NCBI GenBank assembly: GCA_041396845.1
Contig: JAWKXU010000003.1
Coordinates: 620,001 to 684,000 of the forward strand
Direction of reading: 5' to 3'
DNA from: JAWKXU01 sp020446465
GTDB lineage: Bacteria > Pseudomonadota > Alphaproteobacteria > Sphingomonadales > Sphingomonadaceae
Length of the DNA: 64,000 nucleotides
In this document: positions 17,437 through 26,387 of the stretch, piece by piece
How positions within the stretch are numbered: position 1 is the stretch's first letter
Layout: each line of letters opens with the position of its first letter
Notes under the pieces: generated by a model
Database searches by the model: none
Seen by the model: only the letters and a program-made list of their open reading frames with translations
What the model was told of the DNA's origin: nothing
Translations under genes and position numbers: made by a program

Positions 17437-17829
17437 TCAATCGCTGCTTTTGCGGAATACGGCACATTCGCGCGCGCCGTCCTTGCCGACAAACTCCACC
17501 CGGTCATCACACTGATATGCAGACCAGTCTTCGGTCCCTTCAGGCTGCAAACGCACGGCAAGCTGCACGCCTTCATCCAGCTTCACTACACCGATTGCAT
17601 AGGGAATATCGTCCTCAAACCCTTCCGGCGCGCCCTGCCGCAATACGCAGAAACTGTGGAGCGAGCCTTGCCCAGCAGACCTCGTCCAGCCCAGATTCTC
17701 TGACTGGCAGTGCGGGCAGGCATAGCGCGGCCACATGTTGGGCTTGCCGCAAGCATTGCAGGTCTGGACAAGCAGTTCATCCGATGCGAGTCCCGCACGA
17801 AAATCGGATACGATCTTGGGAATGTTCAT
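17437..17829 (-). CDS. DUF35 OB-fold/zinc-ribbon protein
   Basis: Protein of 130 residues with a zinc ribbon (CNACGKPNMWPRYACPHC) and an OB fold (GSLHSFCVLRQ, DIPYAIGVVKLDEG). It is the partner-type subunit for the thiolase-like protein 3 bp upstream, forming the second DUF35-thiolase pair of the window. It probably shapes the acyl-CoA site and stabilises the complex. Confidence 0.82.
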   Translation of the reverse strand: MNIPKIVSDFRAGLASDELLVQTCNACGKPNMWPRYACPHCQSENLGWTRSAGQGSLHSFCVLRQGAPEGFEDDIPYAIGVVKLDEGVQLAVRLQPEGTEDWSAYQCDDRVEFVGKDGARECAVFRKSSD

Positions 17830-17832
17830 GTC

Positions 17833-19062
17833 TCAAGCCCCCAATTGCGTGCGTTCAAGCAGCAGGATTTGCGCATCCATGTAACTGCCGCCGGTGCCGC
17901 CGATGATGGCGCGCTGGCAATTTTCAACCTGACGTTTTGCCGGTGCGCGATGGAGCAGTTGCCGGATGCCTTCCACAAGCAACGCTGTGCCACCACCGAC
18001 ACCTGTGTGCCCCGCTGACAGCAAACCGCCGTTGGTGTTGATAGGCAGCTTCCCCCCCGGATCGCCAGTGCCTGCCGCGAACCAGCGCGCGCCTTCGCCC
18101 TTCGGGCAGATGCCGATGCCTTCCAGCGCGATGGCCGTGACTGCGGCGTAACTATCGTAAATTTCAAGAATATCGGCGTCTTGCGGCCCCCAGCCGGACT
18201 GATTGAAGGCGCGCTCTGCCGCAAGCGGCCAGCCCAGCACTGCCTGATCCGGCTCCTGACTAAGGCAGTAATGGCTAACACACCCCCCTGACCCGGCAAG
18301 CCGCACAGCATTCGAAATACCCCGCTTTCTGGCATTTTCGGTGTTGGTTATTACAAAAGCACAAGCCCCATCCGCCATCGGCGGACATTCGTATGCATGG
18401 AGCGGGTCGGCCACCATGCGGGATGAGAGGATCTTCTCTATTGTCAGCGGCTTTTCGTAGAACATCGCGTTTTCATTGAGGTTGGCCCATTTGCGCAAAG
18501 TGACACAAATCGAGGCCATATCTTCGGGCGTGCTGCCAGAAGCATACATGTAACGCCGAGTGATCATCGCCCCGATGGCATTGAACTGGATGCCTGTGGG
18601 AAGTTCCCATTCGCCCGGAATGCCATTCTTGGACAGCATCGTAATCATCTCGTTCAGGTCCGCAGAACCCCAACGTTCACACTGCAAGACCAGCACGTTC
18701 TTTGCATGACCGGCCGTGATCAGACCATGAGCAGTGCGCACGGCATTATCACTAGTTGAACCGCCCGAATGAACCATAAAACTTGATTTGCAACTGCCAT
18801 GGATACCAAGTTCTTCAACCATGCGCGAGAAGACCAGATCCGCCTGATCGGCTGCTGAGTGAAGGTTCGGGATGAGCAGGATCGTGTCAATATCCCGAGG
18901 CACCATGCCAGCATCCTTGATCGCCTGAATGGCAACTCTGGTCAACGCTTCAACAAAGCCACGTTCAGGAAACTTTCCTGTTTTTAATTCGCCGACCCCA
19001 ACAAAAACGGGATCGTTGGCCGCACCGGCCGTCGAATGCAAAGACCAGTGCTCAGTCATCAC
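17833..19062 (-). CDS. Thiolase-fold protein lacking the nucleophilic cysteine (Ltp2-like aldolase candidate)
   Basis: Thiolase-fold protein of 409 residues. Where thiolases have the acyl-accepting cysteine, this protein reads VHSGGSTSDNAVR, with Ser/Thr instead of Cys. The HDxF motif is EIYDSYAAV, with Tyr in place of His, as in the steroid side-chain retro-aldolase Ltp2. The C-terminal GGLLSAGHTGVGGG motif is kept. Together with the DUF35 partner encoded 3 bp downstream, a retro-aldol C-C cleavage of a beta-hydroxyacyl-CoA is more likely than thiolysis. It overlaps the MaoC hydratase gene (ATGA), which would make that beta-hydroxyacyl-CoA. Confidence 0.78.
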   Translation of the reverse strand: MMTEHWSLHSTAGAANDPVFVGVGELKTGKFPERGFVEALTRVAIQAIKDAGMVPRDIDTILLIPNLHSAADQADLVFSRMVEELGIHGSCKSSFMVHSGGSTSDNAVRTAHGLITAGHAKNVLVLQCERWGSADLNEMITMLSKNGIPGEWELPTGIQFNAIGAMITRRYMYASGSTPEDMASICVTLRKWANLNENAMFYEKPLTIEKILSSRMVADPLHAYECPPMADGACAFVITNTENARKRGISNAVRLAGSGGCVSHYCLSQEPDQAVLGWPLAAERAFNQSGWGPQDADILEIYDSYAAVTAIALEGIGICPKGEGARWFAAGTGDPGGKLPINTNGGLLSAGHTGVGGGTALLVEGIRQLLHRAPAKRQVENCQRAIIGGTGGSYMDAQILLLERTQLGA

Positions 19063-19535
19063 GCATCCCCATTCGTGCGGCGTTTGGCCAGCATTGTTTG
19101 CAGGAAAGTCATGACTTCTTCTCCTTCCTGGTTTCGCACGGAGTATTCCACGCCGAGCGTGCCATATTTAGGGCCTGTCGCTTCATGAACCTTGACGGTC
19201 GCGACAACATGAACTGTATCACCGGCGAATACTGGCGCGGTCGCCTTCAGGCCTGTGATTTCGACGAGTGCCGCAATAGCGTTCCCGTAAAAGCCGCTGA
19301 GACCGATTAGGCCAACTGCCAGCGAAAACGTCAGCGGGCCGTGCGCAATACGCTGACCGAAGCGATTATCCGCCATGAACCGGGCATCTGTGTGGAGTTG
19401 ATAGTGATCGCCAGTAAGCCCGGCGAAGTTGGTTATATCTCCGATATCCACGGTCCGACCACGAGTGGTCATCGTGTCACCCAACTCGAAATCCTCAAAG
19501 AACTTGTCTTGCGGATCGGTAAAATCGCGTCCCAT
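19059..19535 (-). CDS. MaoC-family (R)-specific enoyl-CoA hydratase
   Basis: Single-hotdog MaoC protein of 158 residues with the hydratase 2 motif intact: FAGLTGDHYQLHTD supplies the catalytic Asp and His, and GQRIAHGPLTFSLAVGL follows. It hydrates a trans-2-enoyl-CoA to the 3-hydroxyacyl-CoA. It heads the operon MaoC-thiolase/aldolase-DUF35-ligase-thiolase-crotonase. The ATG at 19535 is chosen over an upstream TTG. A palindromic operator begins 11 bp upstream. Confidence 0.85.
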   Translation of the reverse strand: MGRDFTDPQDKFFEDFELGDTMTTRGRTVDIGDITNFAGLTGDHYQLHTDARFMADNRFGQRIAHGPLTFSLAVGLIGLSGFYGNAIAALVEITGLKATAPVFAGDTVHVVATVKVHEATGPKYGTLGVEYSVRNQEGEEVMTFLQTMLAKRRTNGDA

Positions 19536-19546
19536 CAAAGCACCCA

Positions 19547-19560
19547 AACAATCATTTGTT
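19547..19560. promoter_or_regulatory. Candidate TetR operator, copy 2
   Basis: AACAATCATTTGTT, related to the sites at 10124 and 21423, lies directly upstream of the MaoC start and downstream of the tetR stop. It would control the long operon running to 11355. Confidence 0.6.
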
Positions 19561-19611
19561 TTTTACTATCGCGACAATGCCCCTGTTGTCAATCGGCGCA
19601 GCATCGTTGCT

Positions 19612-20211
19612 TCAGTCCGTAATTCCGCTGATCAACGTATCGGCTATGGTTTCACCAATCTCGCGAGGGCCGAGCTTTCCTTGCGGAGAATACCACTCAG
19701 GCGCCCAGTTCAGCGCACCAAGGATAGTGAAGACAGCAAGGCGTTTGTCCAGCCTCGCTCGAAATTCACCAGCATCAACGCCAGCCTGGATGACATCTAT
19801 AAATGCCTTTTCATACGCGCGCCGGCGCTCGATCGCTTCAGGAAGGTTTGCTTCGGAGAGAAACCGCCATTGATGGAAGACAACCAGTGACCGTTCGGGA
19901 TTGTCGGCAACAACCTCCAGGTGCGCGATAATCATACGCCGGAGCCGCTCTTTAGAGGTTGCTCCGGCATCTACATGCGACCTGATCGCGCCAAGGAAAC
20001 GCCCGATCCCATCGGCCACAATCTCGACCAGCAAGGCTTCCTTGCTTTGGATATGCGCATAAAGGCTGCCAGGCAGCACACCGACCTCATTGGCAATATC
20101 GCGCATAGAAGTTCCGGTATAACCCTGCTTACCGAACAACCTGATGGCAGCATTCAGGATTGCCTGACGCGGACCGCCAGGTGCTTCGTTCAAGAGTGGA
20201 TCGGTTGCCAT
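19612..20211 (-). CDS. TetR-family transcriptional regulator of cluster A
   Basis: Regulator of 199 residues. The N-terminal helix-turn-helix (GYTGTSMRDIANEVGVLPGS, then LYAHIQSKEALL) is followed by a TetR_C-type ligand domain resembling KstR2/FadR-like acyl-CoA sensors. It lies 6 bp after the acyl-CoA dehydrogenase gene and probably shares its promoter, which contains the perfect palindrome at 21422-21437. This predicts autoregulation plus control of the sites at 10124 and 19547. The ligand is probably a pathway CoA ester (inference). Confidence 0.85.
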   Translation of the reverse strand: MATDPLLNEAPGGPRQAILNAAIRLFGKQGYTGTSMRDIANEVGVLPGSLYAHIQSKEALLVEIVADGIGRFLGAIRSHVDAGATSKERLRRMIIAHLEVVADNPERSLVVFHQWRFLSEANLPEAIERRRAYEKAFIDVIQAGVDAGEFRARLDKRLAVFTILGALNWAPEWYSPQGKLGPREIGETIADTLISGITD

Positions 20212-20217
20212 CTGGCT

Positions 20218-21357
20218 TCAAATATCCATGGATTTGGCTATGATGCTGCGCAGGATTTCGTTAGTCCCGCCACCGACCATGCCGTGCTTTGCTTCACGGA
20301 AGTAGCGCTCCATGTCGTATTCCGGCAATTGAGCATATCCGCCCAAGGCTTGCATCCCGTTGAAGGCAATGTCGAACAGAGTCTGCGCCGCAATCAACTT
20401 GGCCTGCGCTACAAGAGCAGTCGCCTTTTCACCACGCGCCATGGTCGTTGCTGCAGCATAGACAAGATACCATGCAGCAGAAAGGCGCGCCTGGTCTTCC
20501 GCCATCCGGTGTTTGAGCACCTGGAAATCGGCCAACCGCTTGCCGAATGCCTTGCGCTCACTCAAGTAACGGACTGTATCGTCAAGCGCCGTACGGGCGT
20601 TGCCGACTTGCGAAGACGCAATCGACAACCGCTCGAAATCAAGGTGTTCCCCGATATATTGCCAACCCTTGTTGACCTCGCCCAACAGCGCATCCTTCGG
20701 CAGGCGCATCTCGTCCATGAACAGCGAAGTCGTGCCCAGAGAACGACGCACGAGCGTATCCATTTTCTGAATCTCCAGCCCCGGCGTATCATTGGGAACA
20801 AGCAGGACACTGAAATCATAGCGCCCTTCCCCCGTGCGCAACATCATGGCGATGCATGTGTTGGGAAGGTGTGCGCCTGAACACCACACCTTGTTTCCGC
20901 TGACGATCCATTCGTCACCGTCTAGCCGGGCGGTAGAACGCGCCCCTGCCGCGTCTGAACCCGATTGCGGCTCGCTAATTGAAACCGAGAATTTCGATTC
21001 ACCGCGCAGGAACGGGGCCAGATAACGCTCACGCTGTTCTGCCGTGCCATGCCGCGAAACATTGGTTGCAGTGAACATCGAGGTCATGATGCAGGCCGCC
21101 GTATCGAGGCTGTCTTTCCCGATCGCTTCACAAAAGATCGAAAACATGACCGGGTCATTATGCATACCCAGCCCGCCATGCTCTTCCGGAATCAGAAGGC
21201 CGAGCCAGCCTTGCGCCGCCATTTTCTGATAAAGGTCTTCCGGAAACTCGCGCGATTGATCGTGTTTGCGAAGGACATCACGCGGGAACTCCCGGTCCAT
21301 AAAGCTGAACACCGTATCACGCCACATGCGCTGCTCGTCGGTAAAACTGAAATCCAT
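20218..21357 (-). CDS. Acyl-CoA dehydrogenase
   Basis: FAD-dependent acyl-CoA dehydrogenase of 379 residues: SISEPQSGSDAAGARSTA in the flavin-binding beta domain and RKAFGKRLADFQ in the C-terminal helical domain. The usual EGT catalytic glutamate region reads VGGGTNEILR, with Gly instead of Glu, so the base must be elsewhere, as in some branched-chain dehydrogenases. The ATG at 21357 (MDFSFTDEQ) with AAGGTG upstream is the family start; the 21-codon extension crosses the promoter. First gene of the acd-tetR operon. Confidence 0.88.
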   Translation of the reverse strand: MDFSFTDEQRMWRDTVFSFMDREFPRDVLRKHDQSREFPEDLYQKMAAQGWLGLLIPEEHGGLGMHNDPVMFSIFCEAIGKDSLDTAACIMTSMFTATNVSRHGTAEQRERYLAPFLRGESKFSVSISEPQSGSDAAGARSTARLDGDEWIVSGNKVWCSGAHLPNTCIAMMLRTGEGRYDFSVLLVPNDTPGLEIQKMDTLVRRSLGTTSLFMDEMRLPKDALLGEVNKGWQYIGEHLDFERLSIASSQVGNARTALDDTVRYLSERKAFGKRLADFQVLKHRMAEDQARLSAAWYLVYAAATTMARGEKATALVAQAKLIAAQTLFDIAFNGMQALGGYAQLPEYDMERYFREAKHGMVGGGTNEILRSIIAKSMDI

Positions 21358-21421
21358 TGCCGCACCTTGAAGAGACTGTATCGTGGCTTGCGATACGCTA
21401 ACCCCGACCACCATTGTCAAC

Positions 21422-21437
21422 TAACAAACGTTTGTTA
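21422..21437. promoter_or_regulatory. Candidate TetR operator, perfect 16-bp palindrome (copy 3)
   Basis: TAACAAACGTTTGTTA is fully self-complementary. It sits between the divergent acyl-CoA dehydrogenase (start 21357) and acyl-CoA ligase (start 21472), an ideal place to control both. Confidence 0.75.
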
Positions 21438-21471
21438 TATCTATTCTCAAGAACGGTCAATCGAGGCACGG

Positions 21472-23175
21472 ATGCACGAACTTTTGACACCAGCTGAGCG
21501 ACGCGCGGTATTGGACCGACGCTTCCCTTCATGGAAAATCATGACGATTGCAGACTTGCAGGACATGGCTACGGCTGCCACGCCTGACCGACCGATGATC
21601 CTGACAGGTGAGCGCTCGCTATCGTACGCAGAAGCCCAGAGTCAAAGCCGGCAGATCGCATCTGGTCTTATCGCGGCAGGAGCGCGCGAAGGCGATCACA
21701 TTGCGCTCGTCATGGCCAATTATCCCGAATTTGTGCTTGCCAAGCTCGCCACTGCCCGCGCTGGCTGCACATGTGTGCCTGTCAACTTCCTGCTCAGCGG
21801 TGACGCGCTGGGCTACGTCATTGACCAATCCGACAGCCGTTTTCTCATCACCATGGATTGCTTTCGTGGGCAGGATTATCTTGCCGATCTCGACATTCTT
21901 GCCTCCAAGCTGCCAAAACTTGCAGCTACGTTTGTGCTGGCCACTGGAGAGCCATGTTCGCGTACCAATCCGACGCTGGACGATCTTGCCGCACTGGCAA
22001 CAGAAGAAAGCGATGCTGAACTGGCACGACGCGAGGCAAGAGCAGATGGCAGCCGCCTTTCCGATGTGCTCTATACATCAGGCACGACCGGCCGTCCCAA
22101 AGGCGTGATGATCACGCACGACATGGTTTTGCGCGCTGCCTACTCATCGGTCTATACGCGCGCATTCGAAGATGGTCGGCGAATACAGTACGCGTTGCCG
22201 ATGTACCATGTTTTTGGATACGTCGAATGCTGGATTGCTGCAATGTTCGTCAGCGGAACAATCATTCCGCACACGCTGTTCGACCCTGACGAAATGCTTG
22301 ACTGGGCAGAGCGTCTCGATACCAACGATCTTGTTTGCGTGCCGCTGATGACTCACAAATTGATGAATCGCATACGCGAACGTGGCCTTGCCGCACCTGC
22401 ACTACACACAGTATTCAACAGCGGTGGCGTGAACGTTCCAACTGTGTGGCAGGAAATTTACGATACCTTTGGTGCGCGAGAAATTCACACCGGTTATGGC
22501 ATGTCCGAAACCACAGCATCATCAACCTGCACCCGTGTAGAAGACGGTGACGCGGCGCTGCGAGAATCGAACGGACGGATGAAATTGGCTGGTACCGCCG
22601 GTGATCCTGCAATCGGGTGCCTGGTGGCCGAATATCGTGCTGTAGACCCGGAAACAGGTAAAATTCTGCCTGATGGAGAAGCTGGCGAACTACAAGTCCG
22701 CGGCCCTATCGTGACAGAAGGCTACTACAGGAAACCGGAAGAAACAGAGGCCGCCTTCACCCAGGATGGCTGGTTTCGTTCAGGCGATGTCGGCAAACTT
22801 TCACGCGCCGGCTGGCTCAGCCTGACAGGACGCATCAAGGAAACATACCGTTGCGGCGGTGAGATGGTCATGCCGCGTGAGATTGAGGAACTGTTTGATG
22901 ATTATCCAGGACTTGCGCTGGCACTCGTTGTCGGCATCCCAGACCCGAAAATGGGCGACGTGGGATGTCTTTGCGTCGTCGCTGACGGTCCGGATAAACC
23001 ATCTGATGAAGACCTTTTCAAATTGTGTCGGGAACGGTTGGCGCGGTTCAAGGTGCCTAAACATGTGCTTTGGTTCGATGCCAGTGAAATTCCCTTGACG
23101 GTCACAGGCAGGCCTCAGAAATTCAAACTCGCCGAACTTGCTGCCAATCGCATCCGATTGTCCGAAATTGGATGA
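21472..23175 (+). CDS. Acyl-CoA ligase (AMP-binding)
   Basis: ANL ligase of 567 residues. The P-loop is LYTSGTTGRPKGVMITHD, A5 is HTGYGMSETTASS, and A7/A8 are WFRSGDVGKLSRAGWLSLTGR. Near the C-terminus TGRPQKFKLAEL places the catalytic lysine. It activates an acid substrate of cluster A. The open frame extends to 21049 on this strand, but that part is antisense to the acyl-CoA dehydrogenase; the ATG at 21472 lies just after the operator-bearing promoter. Confidence 0.87.
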   Translation: MHELLTPAERRAVLDRRFPSWKIMTIADLQDMATAATPDRPMILTGERSLSYAEAQSQSRQIASGLIAAGAREGDHIALVMANYPEFVLAKLATARAGCTCVPVNFLLSGDALGYVIDQSDSRFLITMDCFRGQDYLADLDILASKLPKLAATFVLATGEPCSRTNPTLDDLAALATEESDAELARREARADGSRLSDVLYTSGTTGRPKGVMITHDMVLRAAYSSVYTRAFEDGRRIQYALPMYHVFGYVECWIAAMFVSGTIIPHTLFDPDEMLDWAERLDTNDLVCVPLMTHKLMNRIRERGLAAPALHTVFNSGGVNVPTVWQEIYDTFGAREIHTGYGMSETTASSTCTRVEDGDAALRESNGRMKLAGTAGDPAIGCLVAEYRAVDPETGKILPDGEAGELQVRGPIVTEGYYRKPEETEAAFTQDGWFRSGDVGKLSRAGWLSLTGRIKETYRCGGEMVMPREIEELFDDYPGLALALVVGIPDPKMGDVGCLCVVADGPDKPSDEDLFKLCRERLARFKVPKHVLWFDASEIPLTVTGRPQKFKLAELAANRIRLSEIG

Positions 23176-23326
23176 CTGGCTGGCAGGGGGTCGGTAGCCT
23201 TGATCCGGGCGCGTTATGTGAACGAAGAACGGGTTGTGATCGAACTGACAGAAAGGCTGAAAGCGTGAACAGTTTGCAGACGTTTGCAAACCGGCCCCAT
23301 GAAATGCAGTTAGATGCTTGTTTTTC

Positions 23327-23403
23327 TGGTAGCGGAGGAGGGACTCGAACCCCCGACACGCGGATTATGATTCCGCTGCTCTAACCACCTGAGCTACTCC
23401 GCC
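23327..23403 (-). tRNA. tRNA-Met (CAT anticodon)
   Basis: A 77-nt cloverleaf including an encoded CCA end. On the minus strand it starts GGCGGAGTAGCTCAG. The anticodon stem GCGGA/TCCGC encloses ATCATAA with anticodon CAT. The T arm is GGGGGTTCGAGTCCCTC, and the acceptor pairs with CTCCGCT (one G-U at position 1-72). The G1-U72 pair and overall shape suggest elongator Met; tRNA-Ile2 (lysidine-modified CAT) cannot be excluded from sequence alone. Confidence 0.93.
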
Positions 23404-23591
23404 CCGAAGAGGCAACGGGGCACGAAATGTCCCCGGCAGGCGGCGCTCTTAGGGTGGAGACGAGCGCTGGTCAACCGTCATCATGCAACTTGCAAAACTT
23501 ATCGCACAGGCCTGCCACGTTCCACCTCTGCTGGCGGGTACGCCAAGGCGCAAACATGGGTCCAGTTAAGCGATGCCTGTGCTTGCCACGA

Positions 23592-24563
23592 TCACATCTC
23601 ACCGCGCGAACGGCGGATTGCGAACCACTTTTCAACGTTGGCGTTATGGTCTGCGAGCGTTTCTGCAAAGATGTGCCCGCCCTTGCCATCAGCCACCATG
23701 TAGAGCGCCCTGGTTTCAGCAGGGTTGAGCACGGCCGCAATCGATTCTCGCCCCGGATTGGTGATCGGCCCTTTGGGCAGTCCGGTCATCGTATAAGTAT
23801 TGTAATCGTTGACAGCGGCAATCTCTGACTGCCGTATACGACGGCCAAGCGGTTTACCCTTTGTAATCGGGTAAATAATCGTGGGGTCAGCCTGCAACAG
23901 CATGCCTTGCTTCACACGGTTGGAATAAAGCCCTGCAACCATGCGCCGTTCGGAAGGCACCCCCGTTTCTTTCTCGACAATGGAAGCGAGGATCACAGCC
24001 TCTCCCGGCGTTTTGACCGCGATGTTCTTGCTGCGCGCCTTCCACAGTTCGGCCAGAGTGCGCTTCATCGCATCCTGCATCCGACCAAGCACGGCAGCGC
24101 GGGTCTCGCCCCGTTCAAAATCATAGCTTTCCGGCAAGACAGAGCCTTCCGGCGGCACGGGCGCGTCGCCTTTCAGCAATGGCTCGGCCATCAGGCGCTC
24201 ATGCACCATGATAGACGGCATCCCTTCGGGGATTGTCACAAACCGGCGCAGCACATCGCCAGACTGAAGCGTCGAGAGGATCTGGTTACCGCTGGCCGGG
24301 ACCGGCAAGAGGTATTCCCCCGCCATGATCGGGGCCTTGCCGCCCAGCACTTTTGCCCCGACCAGAAAACGATCAGCCGAAGTGATGAAACCTTCATCCT
24401 CCAGCTTGTGCGCAACAGAAGTAAGGCTCGCACCCTGAGGCACGATAAAGGTGCGCTCTTCTTCAAGCGCGGTCGGGATAAACCAGCCCGCCACCAGCAC
24501 TGCCAGAACCAGGCCGGCGACCAGCCCCAGCCCGATAACGACCAGCCACAAGCGGCGGATCAT
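23592..24563 (-). CDS. mltG: Endolytic murein transglycosylase MltG (YceG)
   Basis: Membrane-anchored lytic transglycosylase of 323 residues that cuts nascent peptidoglycan strands. One N-terminal membrane helix (about residues 5-26), then a LysM-like segment, then the YceG domain. The catalytic glutamate lies in ILASIVEKETGV, followed by RMVAGLYSNRVKQGMLLQAD and the TGLPKGPITNPG motif. It lies 12 bp downstream of fabF. The length is normal. Confidence 0.93.
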   Translation of the reverse strand: MIRRLWLVVIGLGLVAGLVLAVLVAGWFIPTALEEERTFIVPQGASLTSVAHKLEDEGFITSADRFLVGAKVLGGKAPIMAGEYLLPVPASGNQILSTLQSGDVLRRFVTIPEGMPSIMVHERLMAEPLLKGDAPVPPEGSVLPESYDFERGETRAAVLGRMQDAMKRTLAELWKARSKNIAVKTPGEAVILASIVEKETGVPSERRMVAGLYSNRVKQGMLLQADPTIIYPITKGKPLGRRIRQSEIAAVNDYNTYTMTGLPKGPITNPGRESIAAVLNPAETRALYMVADGKGGHIFAETLADHNANVEKWFAIRRSRGEM

Positions 24564-24575
24564 GGCGTGCCGTCC

Positions 24576-25838
24576 TCAGTCCACCTGCTTCATGACAAGG
24601 CTGGCATTCGTCCCGCCAAAGCCGAAACTGTTGTTCAGTACCGCGCGGACCTGCCGTTCCTTGGCCTTGTGCGGAACGAGATCGACGCCTGCACATCCTT
24701 CGCTCGGGTTATCGAGATTGAGCGTCGGCGGCACAATCTGGTCACGCAAGGCGAGGATGCAGAAAATCGATTCAACGGCCCCTGCACCGCCCAGCAAGTG
24801 CCCGATGGCGGATTTGGTGCTGCTCATCGATACTTGTGCGATAGCATCACCGAACAGGCGGCGCACAGCCCCCAGTTCCAGTTCGTCACCCAGCGGCGTG
24901 GAGGTTCCGTGCGCGTTGATATAGTCGATATCGGACGGGCTCATGCCCGCCTTGCGCAGCGCCATTTCCATCGACCTGAATGCGCCTGAGCCTTCCGGAT
25001 GCGGCGCCGTGACGTGGTAGGCATCGCCAGAAAGACCATAGCCTGCCACTTCGGCATAGATTTTTGCGCCACGTGCCTTGGCATGTTCGTATTCTTCCAA
25101 CACGACAACGCCTGCGCCTTCGCCCATGACAAAGCCATCGCGGGCAACGTCATAGGGGCGGCTGGCGCGGGTGGGATCGTCATTGAAATCGGTCGAAAGG
25201 GCACGCGCCTGTGCGAAACCGGCAATGCCAATCGGACAAATGGTCGATTCCGAACCACCGGCCAGCATGATGTCTGCATCATCATCGCGAATCATACGCG
25301 CGGCATCGCCGATTGAGTGCGCCCCCGTGGAACAGGCGGTCACAACGGCGTGGTTTGGCCCTTGCAGGCCATACTTGATCGAAACCTGGCCGGAAATGAG
25401 ATTAATAAGGCGGCCATGGACGAAGTGCGGCGAAACGCGACCTGGCCCCTTCTCGGCCAGAACCAGCGATTCTTTTTCGATTCCGGGAAGCCCGCCAATG
25501 CCAGAGCCAATCGAACAGCCTGCGCGCAGGCGGGTGGCATCGTCCATGTCTTCCAGCCCGGCGTCTTCAATCGCCTGTCCGGCTGCATCAATGCCATAGA
25601 CAATGAACGGATCGACCTGGCGCTGGATCTTCGGATCAACGCGCTTGCTCGGATCGAAGCCATATTCGTGATCTGCCGGCTTCACTTCGCAAGCGATGCG
25701 GCATTTCTGATCAGAGGCATCGAAACGTGTAATCGGCCCTGCCCCGCTCTTGCTGGCAAGGATGTTTTTCCAGGTCGTCTCGACATCACTGCCAAGCGGT
25801 GTGACAAGCCCCAACCCGGTCACGACAACACGGCGCAT
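24576..25838 (-). CDS. fabF: 3-oxoacyl-[acyl-carrier-protein] synthase II
   Basis: Elongating ketosynthase of type II fatty-acid synthesis, 420 residues. The Cys-His-His triad is seen in VVTACSTGAHSIGDA, NAHGTSTPLGDELE and SAIGHLLGGAGAVE. It condenses malonyl-ACP with acyl-ACP. It lies downstream of acpP and upstream of mltG, the usual acpP-fabF-mltG order. Confidence 0.96.
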   Translation of the reverse strand: MRRVVVTGLGLVTPLGSDVETTWKNILASKSGAGPITRFDASDQKCRIACEVKPADHEYGFDPSKRVDPKIQRQVDPFIVYGIDAAGQAIEDAGLEDMDDATRLRAGCSIGSGIGGLPGIEKESLVLAEKGPGRVSPHFVHGRLINLISGQVSIKYGLQGPNHAVVTACSTGAHSIGDAARMIRDDDADIMLAGGSESTICPIGIAGFAQARALSTDFNDDPTRASRPYDVARDGFVMGEGAGVVVLEEYEHAKARGAKIYAEVAGYGLSGDAYHVTAPHPEGSGAFRSMEMALRKAGMSPSDIDYINAHGTSTPLGDELELGAVRRLFGDAIAQVSMSSTKSAIGHLLGGAGAVESIFCILALRDQIVPPTLNLDNPSEGCAGVDLVPHKAKERQVRAVLNNSFGFGGTNASLVMKQVD

Positions 25839-25860
25839 ACTTCAGTCTCCCACGTTCGAC

Positions 25861-25929
25861 AGACCGGAAAAGCGGTCTGCACAATGCAACAACAGGCCCA
25901 ACCCGTTCGGGCGGAGCCTGTCGAAGCCC
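25861..25929. repeat. acpP-fabF intergenic hairpin and sphingomonad-type REP-like sequence
   Basis: AGACCG...CGGTCT at 25861-25878 forms a short hairpin. The stretch 25902-25929 (core GGAGCCTGTCGAAGCCC) resembles a dispersed intergenic repeat common in sphingomonads and related genomes (recognised from general knowledge; only one copy is in this window). Confidence 0.45.
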
Positions 25930-26013
25930 TACCTTCCCGCGTATGCAGAAAGGTGTATCGGGCCTGCCCGTCGCGCCAGCACAAAATACTGCGCCGGCGC
26001 TGAAACGGGTGGA

Positions 26014-26250
26014 TCAGCCCTTGTTTTCGTCGATGTATTTGATCGCATCGCCAACGGTGCCGATCTTCTCGGCAGCATCGTCGGGGATTTCGACGCCAAA
26101 TTCTTCTTCAAAGGCCATGACGAGTTCGACAATGTCGAGGCTGTCAGCGCCCAGGTCGTCAATGAAGCTGGCTTCGGGTGTTACCTTGTCAGCTTCGGCA
26201 CCGAGGTGCTCAACGACAATCTTCTTCACGCGGTCTGCGGTATCGCTCAT
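26014..26250 (-). CDS. acpP: Acyl carrier protein
   Basis: Acidic protein of 78 residues with the phosphopantetheine attachment serine in LGADSLDIVELVM. It carries acyl chains in fatty-acid synthesis. About 175 bp upstream of fabF in the same direction, with AGAGGGATTTTC as a likely ribosome site. Confidence 0.97.
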   Translation of the reverse strand: MSDTADRVKKIVVEHLGAEADKVTPEASFIDDLGADSLDIVELVMAFEEEFGVEIPDDAAEKIGTVGDAIKYIDENKG

Positions 26251-26387
26251 GAAAATCCCTCTCGAAAGGATGCGGTTGTTCAGTCGGCATTCGCCCTAAT
26301 GAGTGGTGCCCGTGCTGGCAAGGGGAATAGGGCACAGATTTCCCCAGAGCCTGCAAATTGGCCAATTTTAGCGGGTTTCACCCCCAC

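Noticed and set aside
16602..17906. Long plus-strand open frame (434 codons) opposite the acyl-CoA ligase and DUF35 genes
   Set aside because: It lies antisense to well-supported genes with clear motifs, and its translation shows no protein-family features.
21049..21471. N-terminal extension of the acyl-CoA ligase reading
   Set aside because: It crosses the operator and runs antisense to the acyl-CoA dehydrogenase; the family start is at 21472.
23275..23296. Repeated GTTTGCA around the tRNA 3' flank, considered as an attachment site
   Set aside because: The repeat is only 6-7 bases, no integrase gene is nearby, and no second copy of the tRNA end was found in the window.
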